Assembly (NCBI RefSeq): GCF_032884065.1
Contig: NC_088875.1
Coordinates: forward strand, 45,654,214-45,718,213
Reading direction: 5' to 3'
DNA length: 64,000 nt
Source of the DNA: Artemia franciscana
Taxonomy: Eukaryota > Arthropoda > Branchiopoda > Anostraca > Artemiidae
Made by a program: the position numbers and the translations under genes. The stretch's first letter is position 1. Each line of letters starts with the position of its first letter. The notes beneath the pieces are model-generated. The model was not told the DNA's origin. It saw only the letters and a program-made list of their open reading frames with translations, and made no database searches. Positions 40,881 through 52,494 of this stretch are shown here, piece after piece.

Positions 40881-43300
40881 TTGGCCAACACATAAGCAAA
40901 CAGCTTCCCATTCCTTTAAAAAACCTTCCTCTTTTTTCTTTAGTAGTCAAGCATTATATGTAAATGCACTAGGGCGAATTGGGAGAACTCTGACATATTT
41001 TTATCTATTAAATTAAAACTCAAAAACATTTTAATGTAACTAATATCATCTTCTATTGTTCTCTTTTTTTCAGCACTTTGCCATATTATGTGCTTTGTGA
41101 ATTTCACATGTACTGTGCATCACCAGATTACATATGTAATGCATCGCCAGATTTTGAAGTTATTCCAGTCTGCTATGCTTAATGTACCCTGGCTTTAGGG
41201 ACAGCATGTCATCTGCTAACTTTTATCCCAAATGTGTCAAAATAATGAAAGTTTACCATCTAAAAAGGCAAGGAGGACTCTCAGTGCAAACATAGACCTG
41301 TCTTTTAGCGGACAACACTTGAACTTGCAAAACAGAAAATGAACAATGAGCTGTAAGAAAAGATTGCAAAGTGTAAAGATTGAAAAGTTGTAAAATGATT
41401 AATGAGTTGCAAGAATGTTTACTCAAATTTAACAATGCCCTCAGTTTTATCGTCAATTGTTCTTTGGTGATTTTCTGTGGTATTGATGGCATTTATGCTA
41501 AGCTTCTTGAAGAAGGGTCCCTGTCTTTAGTTGAGCATTTGATCCTGCTTTATCAAACGTTTTTTTTTTTTTGCTCTAAATTCATACCAGAACTATTATG
41601 TTCATCCAGCATATTACTCATTATAATTGTAGCCTCCCCCTCTACTCATATATTTGCTCGGATTAATCTAAAATTATGTGAAAATTGCTTAAGAGTAAAC
41701 AATAGCCCTTCAGAACTAAATTAAGGCCTTAGCTTCCCTCATCTGAAGATCGAAAAAACACTTGAAATTGCAAAACAGAAAATGATCGATGAGTTGCAAG
41801 AAAAGATTCGAGGCGTGACATGGTGTATTCGATAGACGAACTTAAATATTGAGCGATAAAATAAAAAAATACTGAAAGGAAAAAGATAGTGGATGGATAT
41901 TTAGAGAAAAACAAAGAGAAATCGGATAATTCGAGATTCGGAAACCGAATATTCGAGGCGTGACACCGGAGAGGACTCAAATGACTAGAAATTTAAAGTT
42001 CTAATTCCCTTTTTGAGAGTCAAAACTAATCTAATGGCAAATAGCCCCCTTCCCACCAAACGTCTTTTCCCCAAATACGTCCGATCAAATTTCTGAGATT
42101 TTCATTTTGTCCAAAATAGACCAAAAATCATATAACAAAAGCTCTGGGATTTACACAGCCCCTCAGAGCCCCTCAGAAGTTTGTAAATATGCACTGGGGG
42201 CATGTAAGATTTTTAAGGAAGGAATGATCGTATAAATTCGTCGGGGGCTCACTCTATTGAAGATTGAAAGCTCTAGTTCCCTATTTAAGAGTCAAAGGGG
42301 ACCAGAAGACAACTATTCCTCCTGCCTTCTTTATCCCAAATCCATCCGATTGAATTTTTGAGATAGTCATTTTGTTAAATTAAGTCTAAAGATCGGATTA
42401 GGAAAATTCCAGAGTCAATACCATCTCCAGAGCCCTAGGGCAAGTGTTGTATGTTATATCCGGGGGGGGGGGGGGTTTGGAGATAAAAGGTTCTTATTTG
42501 ACGATTTTGAAAATGGTTCAAAGATCAGATAAACCAAAACTTAAGTGAGCTGCCCCTAGACTTCTCTCCACGGCCCGACCCCCTTCTTAAAAAAAACTTG
42601 TTAACGATATTTTATTCCGAAATTAAAAACAACTCACCTATGGACCTCAATTTCCCGACCCCCCCCCCCCCCCAAATAAAAAGCAACTTATTAACAATAA
42701 TTTATTCCAAAACTTAGGGGAGCTGAACCCCCTATTCTCCATGGCCCAAAACCCCTCCCATCCCCAAAAAAATACCAATGATAAATTATGAGAACTGACC
42801 TCTAGAAAATTTGCCTGATTAAAAAAAAAGGACAATAGCCCCCTAGAAGTCATAGAATCTTAACGAAAATCACACCATCAGATTCAGCGTATCAGAGAAC
42901 CCTACTCTAGGAGCTTAGAGCTCCTATCTACAAAAATTTGGAATTTTGTATTTTTTGCCAGAAGACAGATTACGGATGCGTGTTTATTTGTTTGTTTGTT
43001 GTCTTTTTTTCCCCGGAGTGATCGTATTGACCCAGTGGGCCTAGAATGTCACAAGAGGGCTGATTCTAACGAAAAATTTCTAGTGCCCTTTTTAAGAGAC
43101 CAAAAGAATTGGAGGGCACCTAGGCCCCCTCCCACGCTCATTTTTCCCAAAATCACCGGATCAAAATTTTGAGATAGCCATTTTATTCAGTATAGTCGAA
43201 AAACCTATTAACTGTGTCGTTGGGGATGACTTACTCCCCCACAGGCCCCGTGGGAGGGGCTACAAGTTACAAACTTTGACCAGTGTTTATATATAGTAGG
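40881..43300. other. intergenic region with old repeats and coding-like scraps
   Basis: Near 41315-41365, 41392 and 41758-41812 a similar segment recurs; the last reads TLEIAKQKMIDELQEKIRGV on the plus strand (coiled-coil-like), the others are broken. 42000-42330 matches the repeat at 31260-31500. G- and C-runs lie at 42461-42475 and 42658-42674. 42790-43290 is a reverse-oriented piece of the hairpin-bearing family. No complete gene. Confidence 0.4.
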
Positions 43301-43349
43301 CTAATAGTTATTCACCATCTAGTATTGTTTACGGTTAATTTAAAACTGA

Positions 43350-44735
43350 AATGTCGGAAGGGTAACTACCTCCCAGGAAGTTATGATGTTGATAGACTCC
43401 AGGATGAGGACTTAAGAGAAACTTTTCAGGAACAACTGAATACTAAACTTGAGAGTTTAAAATTTGACAATGTAGAAGATGGATGGAATTATTTTAGTAA
43501 AGCAATTTGTGAAGTTGCTAATGGTGTCTTAGGGAAGTTACGACTGCAGCTAGGAATATTAGTGCAAAAGCTTTATGTTTAATAGAGAAGAGAAGGGATT
43601 TGTGCAAGAATTATCTGAGTGATGGATCATATAAACCAAAAGGAAAGTAAAGAAAGTGGAGAAAGCAGTAAAATGTGAACTAAGGAGGTGTGAAGTGGAG
43701 GCCATGGATAAGATTACCGAAGACCTGGAAGATGCACCTCGACGGCAAATATTAAAATCTTGTACTGTCATGTGTATAAATTGAGCGGGAGTAGTCACTC
43801 GGGACATGTTCCAGTTAAAGATAGGAACGGGGCCACAATTAGTGATAAGGAAAGAGTTAAAGAGAGATGGGCGGAAAATTTTTAAAATGTGTTAGGCAAG
43901 ATACAGTTGCAGGAAAATATACAGAGGAAAATGAAAAAGTCTGTCATACCTTGGAGGTGAAGGAAGATTTGTTTTGTGAAGAAAAATTAGCAACAGTACT
44001 AAAAGGATTATAAAATAATAAGGCTCTAGGTGCTGATAGTGTGGTAGGTGAGTTTCTTAAATATGATGGCTCTGAGTTTAGAAATAAGTTACTGAAGAAT
44101 TTGAATATGATTTTTTATAAAGGGGAAGTACCTAATGATTTTAGGAAAACCTTAATTAGACCACTATATAAGAAAGGGAATAAAAGCGAGCGTCGTAATT
44201 ATCGAGGCATTAGTCTGGTCTCTGTAGGTAGCAAATTACTTAGTAATATCGTACTTTTTAGACTGAGAGATGCTGTAGACAAAGTTTTAAGAGAAGACAG
44301 TGCGGTTTCAGAAAAGGTAGAGGATGTGTCGACCAAATTTTCACTGTTAGTTTAATAATTGAGAAGTGCCTTAGTTGTCAAACTCTTTTGGTCCTCAGAT
44401 ATATAGTTTATGAACAAGTGCTCGATTTCCATGGTCCTAGGACTAATGCATACAAGTTTTTAGCTAATAACAGCAAAAAAAAAATAGTTTTCGTTTTGTT
44501 TTTATCGAGAAAATGAGCATATGATAAGGCGTGCAGTATGGTTGCTGAGGGATTGGAGGCTCTCCTCTCCTTTGTATTCCCCAATAGTTCATTAAAGTAG
44601 AACATAAAGCTGTTTAGAAGAACAGTTTAGAAGTTTAGAAGAACATAAAAGATAAAGCTGTTCACAAGGATTAGAATTTTGGAAGCTAAAATTATAACAG
44701 TAATCATGTACAGTGCTGAAGCATGGGCACTTCAA
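43350..44735 (+). pseudogene. LINE (endonuclease-RT family), RT region with frameshifts and a deletion
   Basis: 43364-43545 reads YDVDRLQDEDLRETFQEQLN and WNYFSKAICEVANGVLGK, the linker before the RT. 44041-44355 reads MIFYKGEVPNDFRKTLIRPL, YKKGNKSERRNYRGISLVSV and FRLRDAVDKVLRE, RT motifs 0-2. It runs on as LIIEKCLS at 44355. The catalytic core is lost. 44640-44735 resumes with RIRILEAKIITVIMYSAEAW, which belongs about 250 residues further on. At about 44740 the tail flips to the opposite strand. Confidence 0.85.
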
Positions 44736-44739
44736 AAGG

Positions 44740-45030
44740 TGGAGTCTTCAAAAGATGGAAGTTCCCATTTCCATTAAACCTTTCTTTATGACATCCTACA
44801 ACCCAAGACAAGGCAAACCTGTTTTCTGTTTAGTCCTAGATAGTTGGCCAAAGACGACACTTTTTGGCAATCTTTCATCCACAGAATGTGCCCTAGCCAT
44901 CTCAACCTTTCTTCCATTACAGCCCTAGAAATCAGGATTGAACCACATTTTTTGTACAGTCTATGGTCAGTCAGCTGGGTACCCAGTACAATCCATAGGC
45001 AATTTCTCAAGATCCAATCACCCCTCACAA
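44740..45030 (-). pseudogene. LINE C-terminal tail, inverted relative to 43350-44735
   Basis: The minus strand reads NCLWIVLGTQLTD, YKKCGSILISRAVMEERLRW and LGHILWMKDCQK, then by frameshift LGLNRKQVCLVLG. This is the tail that should follow AEAW at 44735 on the plus strand, so the element's 3' end is inverted, as happens by twin priming or later rearrangement. Confidence 0.8.
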
Positions 45031-45469
45031 ATTAAAAGAGCTGTTGTAAGCTCTCTTGTTGATTGAGCCCTAAACATTTGCTCTGATTCTCACATCACAG
45101 ATGAACTAAAATTTATTAGAGACATATATTTTGGAAACGGTTATCCTATTGTCTTTATAAATAATACAATTAACAAAGACTAGCAAGATACACCCATGAA
45201 ATCAAGGCTCTTTTACCATGAGAAGCTCCCACCAAGCCCCCCCCCAAATGTACCTTCCATATATTCCAAAGTCACTACAAATTAAAACAAGAGCTAAAAG
45301 CTCATATGGCACTTGCGACGAGGCAAGAAGAGCTAAGAGCCAAGAGATCATGTGGTATAAGCTCTAACAAAATTCTATGAATCAATAGATTGATTTAAAA
45401 AAGAAAATAAGAGGCTTTATGCCAGTAAGGATTTAAAATAACAGCTCTGAGTCAAGATGTCCTTCTAAC
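45031..45469. other. non-coding spacer before the satellite
   Basis: C-run at 45236-45245. The text near 45270-45430 (phrases AGCTAAGAGC and AAATAACAGCTCTGAG) looks like degenerate beginnings of the satellite that follows. Confidence 0.35.
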
Positions 45470-47048
45470 TATCAAAATTCATTAAGATCTGATCACACAC
45501 TCGTAAGTTATAAATACCTAATTTTTCCTCTCCCTTTAGCCCCTCAGATGGTCGAATCTGGGAAAACGACTTTATCAAGTCAAATTATGCAGCTCCCTTA
45601 CATGCCTACCAATTTTCATCGTCCTAGTACGTCCAGAAGCACCAAACTTGCCAAATCACTAAACCCCTCCCCCCAACTCCCCCATAGAGAGCAAATCCAG
45701 TACGGTTCTGTCAATCACGTATCAAGGACATTTGCTTATTCTATCCACCAAGCTTCATTCCGATTCCTCCACTCCAAGTGTTTTCCAAGATTTCCCCCTC
45801 CAACTCCCCCAAATGTCAAAAGATCTGGTCGGGATTTGAAATAAGAGCTCTGAGACATGAATTCCTTCTAAATACCAAATTTCATTAAGATCCGATCACC
45901 TATTCGTAAGATAAAAATACCCCAATTTTCACGTTTTCCAAGAATTCCGGTTTCCCCCTCCAACTCCCCCCAATGTCAGAGGATCTGGTCAGAATTTTAA
46001 ATTAAAGCTTAAAAGTACAAGATCCTTCTAAATATCAAATTTCATTAAGATCTAGTTGCCCTTTCGTAAGTTACAAATACCTAAATTTTCAAAATCACCC
46101 CCCCCCCAACTCCACCAAAGAGAGCAGATCCAGTCCGGTTATATCAGTCACGTATCTTAGACAGGTTTCTATTCTTCCCATCCAGTTTCATCCTGATCTC
46201 ACCACTTTAAGTATTTTCTAAGATTTCGGCCCCCCCCCCCCCCCCCCAATTGCGCTTGATCCGGTTGAGATTTAAAATAAGAGATCTGAGTTACGAGGTC
46301 TTTCTAAATATGAGGTTTCATGAAGATCCAATCACTCCTTCGTAAGTTAAAAATACATCATTTTTTCTAATTTTTCAGAATTAACGCCCCCCCCCCACAA
46401 TATAGCAGATCCGTTCCAATAATGTAAATCACGTATCTAAGACTTCTGCTTATTTTTCACACCATGTTTCATCCCGATCCCTACAATATAAGCATTTTCC
46501 ATGATTTTAGGTTCCCCCACCCCAAACTCCACCAATGTCACCAGATCCGGTCGGGATTTAAAATAAGAGCTTTGAGACACGATATCCTTCTAAATATCAA
46601 ATTTCATTGAGATCCGATCACCCGTTTGTAAGTTAAAAATACCTCATTTTTTCTAATTTTTCAGAATTAACCCCCCCCCAAATACCCCAAAGAGAGCGGA
46701 TCCGTTCCGGTTATGTCAATCATGTATCTAGGACTTGTGCTTATTTTTCCACCAAGTTTCGTCCCGATCCCTCCACTCTAAGTGTTTTCCAAGTTTTAGG
46801 TTTCCCCCTCCCAACTCCCCCCCCCAATGTCACCAGATCCGGTCGAGATTTAAAATAAGAGCTCTGAGACACAATATCCTTCTAAATATCAAATTTAATT
46901 GAGATCCGATCACCCATTCGTAAGTTAAAATACCTCATTTTTTCTAATTTTTCAGAATTAACCCTCCCCCCCCAGCTACCCCAAAGAGAGCGGATCCGTT
47001 CCGGTTATGTCAATCATGTATCTAGGACTTGTGCTTATTTTTCCACAA
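45470..47048. repeat. satellite-like tandem repeat, unit about 285-290 bp
   Basis: Landmarks GATCCGATCACC.ATTCGTAAG recur at about 45490, 45895, 46050, 46330, 46614 and 46904. Each unit holds ATTTTTCTAATTTTTCAG, a C-run followed by AAAGAGAGCGGATCCG, GTCAATCATGTATCTAGG, and AATAAGAGCTCTGAGACAC. Later units are about 90% alike; one unit is shortened (45895-46050). The 45548-45844 frame is repeat translation. Confidence 0.8.
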
Positions 47049-47110
47049 CACAAAGATAACACAAAGAAACAGCAGAAACATAACACAACTAAAGCTTTAA
47101 ATTCTAAATA

Positions 47111-47878
47111 GTACAAATATTTCTTTTGATTCTGCTTTAAGTAGTCACATCTTTGATAATCCTAGCCATAAAACGCTTTTTGAAGAAACTTCCCTTATTA
47201 ACAATGATTTAGACATAAAACAGGTTATTTGAGAGGCAATTGGAATTAGAATCAAATAAATAGTAATACTTCTTTAAATAAAGATTTGGAGAATATTCAC
47301 TTATTGTCTCATATACAAATTTAATTAAAATGATTTAACTTATTATATTAAAAAAACAGTAAACAATTCCACTCAACCTGTTATGGATATACCTTCTAGG
47401 CTGGCTGCCAAAAAGGCAAGATTAGCATTAAGAATTTGTTTCTAAATGTTTTTTATTCAATTTGAATGAATTGTCTTTTTTCACTTTACTTGATGTACCA
47501 ATATTTCTTTTGATTCTGCTTTAAGTAGTCACATCTTTGACAATCCTAGCCATAAAACGCCTTTTGAAGAAACTTCCCTTATTAACAATGATTTAGACAT
47601 AAAACAGGTTATTTGAGAGGCAATTGGAATTAGAATCAAATAAATAGTAATACTTCTTTAAATAAAGATTTGGAGAATATTCACTTATTGTCTCATATAC
47701 AAATTTAATTAAAATGATTTAACTTATTATATTAAAAAAACAGTAAACAATTCGACTCAACCTGTTATGGATATACCTTCTAGGCTGGCTGCCAAAAAGG
47801 CAAGATTAGCTTTAAGAATTTGTTTCTAAATGTTTTATATTCAATTTGAATGAATTGTCTTTTTTCACTTTGCTTGAT
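47111..47878. repeat. 384-bp tandem duplication (two copies)
   Basis: Copy 1 47111-47494 and copy 2 47495-47878 differ at only a few bases. The plus strand reads coding-like pieces in both (FDSALSSHIFDNPSHKTLFE and PVMDIPSRLAAKKARLALRI) with stops between, so it may duplicate part of a decayed ORF whose family I do not recognise. Confidence 0.9.
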
Positions 47879-48071
47879 GTACCAGTCCTGGTTGAACTTT
47901 CTTGAAGTAATGATGCTAAGGCTGTTTTGAAAGTAATTTAGTTTTAAAGATTGTATTTTAACATGAGTTCTTTTATATTCGTTTTTTCTTCATTTGTTTT
48001 GTCAAGGATATAGGGTCAAAATATTCGTTTAATTTTGTGTAAAAAATTTCCTTATTCGTGTTCTACTTGTT

Positions 48072-48150
48072 GTTTATCCCATTGCCTTTCCTGTGCTCCT
48101 TAAGACAAAGTCTATCCCATTGCCTTTCCTGTGCTCCTTAAGACAAAGTT
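48072..48150. repeat. short tandem duplication (about 39 bp, two copies)
   Basis: TATCCCATTGCCTTTCCTGT followed by GCTCCTTAAGACAAAGT occurs twice in a row, next to the 3' end of the RT fragment at 48160. Confidence 0.85.
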
Positions 48151-48159
48151 CATCAAAAT

Positions 48160-48735
48160 AATCTATATAAAGGGGGATAGAACACAACCCTGCTTAATTC
48201 CTGATTTAATACAAAACCACCTGATAACCTCATTTCCTACTTTAACCACAGCAGTGTTATTATCATACATAGTACTAATCACTTTAATGTATTTGTCTGG
48301 TATAACATAAGAGGATAAGACCTTTGCTAAATCTCTTCTATCAACAGAATCAAACACTTGCTCATAATCTATAAAACTGGGGACCAAAGGTGTTTGACCA
48401 CTAAGACACTTCTCAATTATTAACTTAAAAATGAAAATTTGGTCTACACATCCTCTATCTTTTCTAAAATGTGCACTGTTCTTCTCTTAAAACTTTGTCT
48501 ACAGCATCTCTCAGTCTAAAGAGTATCATATTACTAAGTAATTTGCTACCTAAAGAGACCAGACTAATGCCTTGATAAGTACAACACTTCCTCTTATCAC
48601 CTTTCTAATACAGTGGTTTAATTAAGGTTTTCCTAAAGTCATTAGGTATTTCTACTTTTTTCGAAAATCATATTCATAATCTTCAGTAACTTATTTCTAA
48701 CCTCAGAGCCACCATTATATAAAGTATTATAAAGA
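48160..48735 (-). pseudogene. LINE (endonuclease-RT family), RT core fragment
   Basis: 48387-48163 reads PSFIDYEQVFDSVDRRDLAK (motif A with the first catalytic Asp), IPDKYIKVISTMYDNNTAVV and IKSGIKQGCVLSPFI (motif B). Upstream, with stops and frameshifts, come RGCVDQIF and KLIIEKCLS. The F.DD-type motif C is not present, so it is truncated. Same family as 43350-45030. Confidence 0.85.
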
Positions 48736-48799
48736 AAGAATGTCATTGTTTTGGTCTTTTCTTTTAGTTTTGTACAAAGTTATTTTTTCAACCTCCAAT

Positions 48800-48990
48800 T
48801 GGCTATACAGGTGTCCCAGCCAAGTTGTTTGCATGCTAGTCTTGAAATCTCTTCTCCATGAAGACAGGGGTTTGAGTCATGGTGTTGCTTGGTTTGGAGT
48901 TTGGTACAGTGATGTGACTTTGTGAGCTCAGCCAGAGTTGAACCAGCTCTAAATGGGTACCTGGAGAAATTTGCAAAAGGAAAACAGGAA
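48800..48990 (+). repeat. tRNA-like SINE candidate
   Basis: CCAGCCAAGTTGTTTGCATG with GGTTTGAGTC 60 bases later can be read as A- and B-box-like, and the following AAATGGGTACCTGG is a phrase met in tRNA-derived SINEs. Diverged; low certainty. Confidence 0.35.
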
Positions 48991-49189
48991 GGGTGTGGGA
49001 AGGAAAAAACACAAATTTCTGAACCCAGCCCCTCAGTGTACTTCCTGGCTGGAGGATCATGAGATGGAGATCAGCATTGCCTGTAGAGACTGTAAAGTCC
49101 CATTCTGTATTCTATCTTATCAACTGGCTATAAACAAAAGACAAGTTCATTTTAAACAATAATTTTACCATCAAAATATATGCTTATAG

Positions 49190-50324
49190 TTACTTCTCAA
49201 CATAATCACCAAAAATATTGAGAAGTTTGTCAGACCTTTGGACAAGCTCTGAAATGCCCTCTTCAAATATTGTTGTCATCAATGAATTCAAATGGTCCTT
49301 GACAATAGTTTGAATGTTTGGTTTGAAAGTACTTCCCTCCAAGTCATGTCTTCAGTTCAGGAAAAATATGAAAGTTGTTGGGGTGCTAAGTCAGGACTAT
49401 GTGGTGGATGATCAATGATATCCCACTGAAATTACTCAAGAAGCCTTTGACTTGCACAAGCAGTGTGCAGATGATTATTGTCATGGATCAGAACAACTTC
49501 AGCAGTGTGATTTCCTCTTTATTTGTTTTGAATGGCTCTACAGAAATAATTACCTTAAACTGCATTGACCAGCAAGATCAGGTGGTGTTACCTCCTGTAG
49601 ACTCTTGTTGGGAGTGTGAACTTCATCAAGGTTAGGCAGCATCCCAAGTTAGCTAATGTAAAGTTATACAATAAATAGCTCTAGTGATTGTGGTTCCATG
49701 CTCCATAATTCTACAAGCAACACACCTTCTTGGTCCCAAAACAAAGTAGCCATGGTCTTTCTGTTGTTGAAGGTTTGTTTGAATTCCTTTGAAGAACATG
49801 AAAGTATTCATTGTTATGATTGCTGTTTTGTTTCTGGTGTGTTTTATTGAATTGAGGTTTTGATTCTACTTCTAATTAATTTTAAAAAGTTTGCTCTTTC
49901 ATGGTGATGAAACTCAAGAAATTCCAAAGCAGATGCCATTTGATGAGCTTTGCAGTTGTCGGTCAACGTTCTTGGGACCCAATGTACACAATGTTTTCTT
50001 TAGCCCAACCATTCAGTGGCAACAGAGTACAAACAAGATTCTAAAACTTCCAGAAATTCCATAGACAAAGCAATTAAGGTGAATCTGTGTTTTCTTTAAC
50101 CAATCTGTCAACTTGTTCAACCAGATCATCTGAAACAACAGACTTGCATCCTTGGCTCCCTTCATCATGCACATCATTTTGGCCATCTTTAAACTTTCAA
50201 CACCATCAATCATGAATTTTCCCTATACACACTACCCATTCTCTGAAGAAGTTCTGCAGCACTATGGCCTTTTACCTGTAGAATATTAATCACACTTGAC
50301 AGGAGAATCAATAATGGTAGACAT
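49190..50324 (-). pseudogene. mariner-type transposase fossil
   Basis: ATG at 50324. The N-terminal HTH reads IDSPVKCVINILQVKGHSAA and ELLQRMGSVYRENS. Mid-part pieces are WVPRTLTDNCKAHQ and KTMATLFWDQEGVLLVE (around the first catalytic Asp). Then VVLIHDNNHLHTA (second Asp, HDN.RPHTA in active copies) and DHPPHSPDLAP (third). The end is LLNIFGDYVEK-stop. Pieces are scattered over three frames with many stops; long dead. The terminal repeats were not identified. Confidence 0.8.
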
Positions 50325-50981
50325 TGTTTACTACATCCCTGCAGTTATACCAAAGCCAAATTGATTTTTTTTTTTTTTTTATCTAGCAGGCTAGTCAAAA
50401 CACCCAAAAATTTGCCTTTTTTCTAGGCCTATACCTATCTGATTTTTGCAATTAAAAAAAGCACTAGACTTTAAAGCATAATGAGGGTTTGGGGGGCAGC
50501 CATCCTTTGCTTTTGTACATCAATCCTGCTTACCTTCCCTAGATTTCTCCAGATACTTATTTAGAGCTGGGTTGACTCTGGATGAGCTTAAAGAGTCACA
50601 CCACTGACCCCCATGCCTTAAAAATAACCAGCAGCACTGGAACTCTTGTCCTCATGGACATAGCATTTCAAGTCTAGTGTGCTTCTTCTTCTTCAGCAGT
50701 TGGGGGCTTTTCAGTCAATACTAGTCAGCCCTTTTCCTTTTGACTCACTCTGTGAGATTGACAGAGCTATGGAGCTGGTTTGTCTTATATAATTTGTATC
50801 TGCTCAGATTTCTTGAAGTATATCTTTGATACTAGCAGTTGAATTATAGGAGAATATATATTGAGCTCTGTGAGAAAGTATGGTCAGCAAGACTCTTGGC
50901 AATTAGTGGAATTTTGTGATGTTTGAAGCATTCTAACATTTTACATCACAGGGTATACTGTGCAGACATCAGCATATTACA
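50325..50981. other. spacer between mariner fossil and LINE
   Basis: T-run at 50367-50382, otherwise featureless; no gene. Confidence 0.3.
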
Positions 50982-52463
50982 TTACAATAGGCAATAATCT
51001 ATTGTTTCATTTTTAAGATTACATGAACTGCAAAGGGGGGACAAGGGAACTTTGCCACTTGAATTAGGGATATGATATGAAAATGCCTGAAAATTTAGCC
51101 CATTTGAACCTGACCAAATTCTATGATAAATCTTGGAAAGGTGCTTACTTGGGAAAGGTGATAGGGTTGGATTCCTATTATTTAGCAGTACCTCTGTAAG
51201 TCTCCAGCGGTAAATATCTCTAATGGGGATTGGTCTCCCACTTGGCTGGTTAATATTTAAAGCATTTTTTGCTATTTCATCTGCCTTATGGTTACCTATT
51301 ATACCCGAGTGGCTTGGAATATACTGGATATGAGTTAAAATACCTTTTGAAGCAAAAATATCAATAATTCTAAGACAAAGAAATGTTTCAATATCCATCT
51401 TATATTGAGAAGCTGAAGAAAGCAGCTCAAGGCTTGACAAAGAGTCAGAATATATTACAATATTTTTAATATTAACATTCATATATTCATTAACCATGAG
51501 GAAATCTAATGCCATAATTATGGCATTTAGCTCGGCAGATATTACAGATGAATTATTGTGTAATCTCTCTCCTAAAGCAATATTATGGGTTGGGAAGAAT
51601 GCTCTGCTTGCCACTTTCTCATTCATTTTGGACCCATCTACAAAAATATGGAAATGGTTTTTATAAGCAACATTATTTAGCTCAGCAAATTTTTTCTGAA
51701 TAAAAGCAATGGGGGTGATTTCTTTGGTCTGCTTTGAGAAGTCAGTCTTTATTATGGGAATTGACCAACTCCAAGGGGGGGGGGGGGTTTGGGGGAATGT
51801 GGGTGCAATAGATTTTACTGGCACTGGGAACTTCTTCTGGATATTCGCATATTCATTTGCAATGCCTCTAAACATAGATGGATTTCTTAACCAGTTATAC
51901 AGGGTATGAGAATCATTGGCTTCAATTTTTGTAAGGTATTTAATTAGTAGAGATCTTCTTCTTTCATTTATTGGTGATAGTCCACTCTCAGTAAGCAGAA
52001 ACTTAGTTTTTGTTGGTTTCCTAAGACCAAATATAAGACAAATTATATCATTTTGAGTTGTTTCGATTTTTTGCATGTGGGTCTTAGCACAAGCACCATA
52101 AACTATGAGGCCATAATCAATATGGGGTCTTATATATGATTTATAAAATTGGAGTAGTGTTTTCTCATTACAGCCCCAAGGTGTGGCTAGTAGCCTTTTA
52201 ATTATTGTTATTTTTCTATTGCACTTTTTTATTGTGTTTGTGATGTGAAGGTGGAAGTTTAGTTTTTGGTCAAGTATGAGCCCTAGATAACTAATTTGAT
52301 TGTCCTCTGGGATAAGTATTCTATTTAGTGTTAGCCTTGCATTAGAATGATTTTGCTTATGGTGGAATTGGATAATTTTTGACTTTGTGGGTGCAGTAGG
52401 TAAAATGGACATTTGAGAAAACTTTCCAAATTGGAAAAGTGCTAACAACTGAGCTAATAGCCT
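50982..52463 (-). CDS. non-LTR retrotransposon ORF2 C-terminal part with intact RNase H (about 490 aa open)
   Basis: The frame is open from about 52463 without a proper ATG, so it is 5'-truncated. It starts in the RT thumb (TKSKIIQFHHKQ; ISYLGLILDQKLNFHLHI) and continues with FYKSYIRPHIDYGLIVYGAC. RNase H I follows with all catalytic residues: FVDGS (Asp271), SAELNAI (Glu306), YSDSLSS (Asp335), PSHSGI (His380), NHKADEIAKNA (Asp390). It ends with a CSSCNLKNETIDYC zinc-knuckle-like motif. RNase H places it among the I/R1/LOA-type or RNase-H-bearing jockey LINEs. No stop over 1.47 kb makes it the youngest LINE piece here. A fold-back element sits at its 5' break. Confidence 0.88.
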   Translation of the reverse strand, partial: RLLAQLLALFQFGKFSQMSILPTAPTKSKIIQFHHKQNHSNARLTLNRILIPEDNQISYLGLILDQKLNFHLHITNTIKKCNRKITIIKRLLATPWGCNEKTLLQFYKSYIRPHIDYGLIVYGACAKTHMQKIETTQNDIICLIFGLRKPTKTKFLLTESGLSPINERRRSLLIKYLTKIEANDSHTLYNWLRNPSMFRGIANEYANIQKKFPVPVKSIAPTFPQTPPPPWSWSIPIIKTDFSKQTKEITPIAFIQKKFAELNNVAYKNHFHIFVDGSKMNEKVASRAFFPTHNIALGERLHNNSSVISAELNAIIMALDFLMVNEYMNVNIKNIVIYSDSLSSLELLSSASQYKMDIETFLCLRIIDIFASKGILTHIQYIPSHSGIIGNHKADEIAKNALNINQPSGRPIPIRDIYRWRLTEVLLNNRNPTLSPFPSKHLSKIYHRIWSGSNGLNFQAFSYHIPNSSGKVPLSPLCSSCNLKNETIDYCLL

Positions 52464-52494
52464 ACAGCTTTAGTTTCTGTCCTGTAAGCGAAAT

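Noticed and set aside
40387-41016. 209-residue frame with 42-residue repeats
   Set aside because: It stays open only because the 126-bp minisatellite unit is a multiple of three; no family resemblance and no splice or start context.
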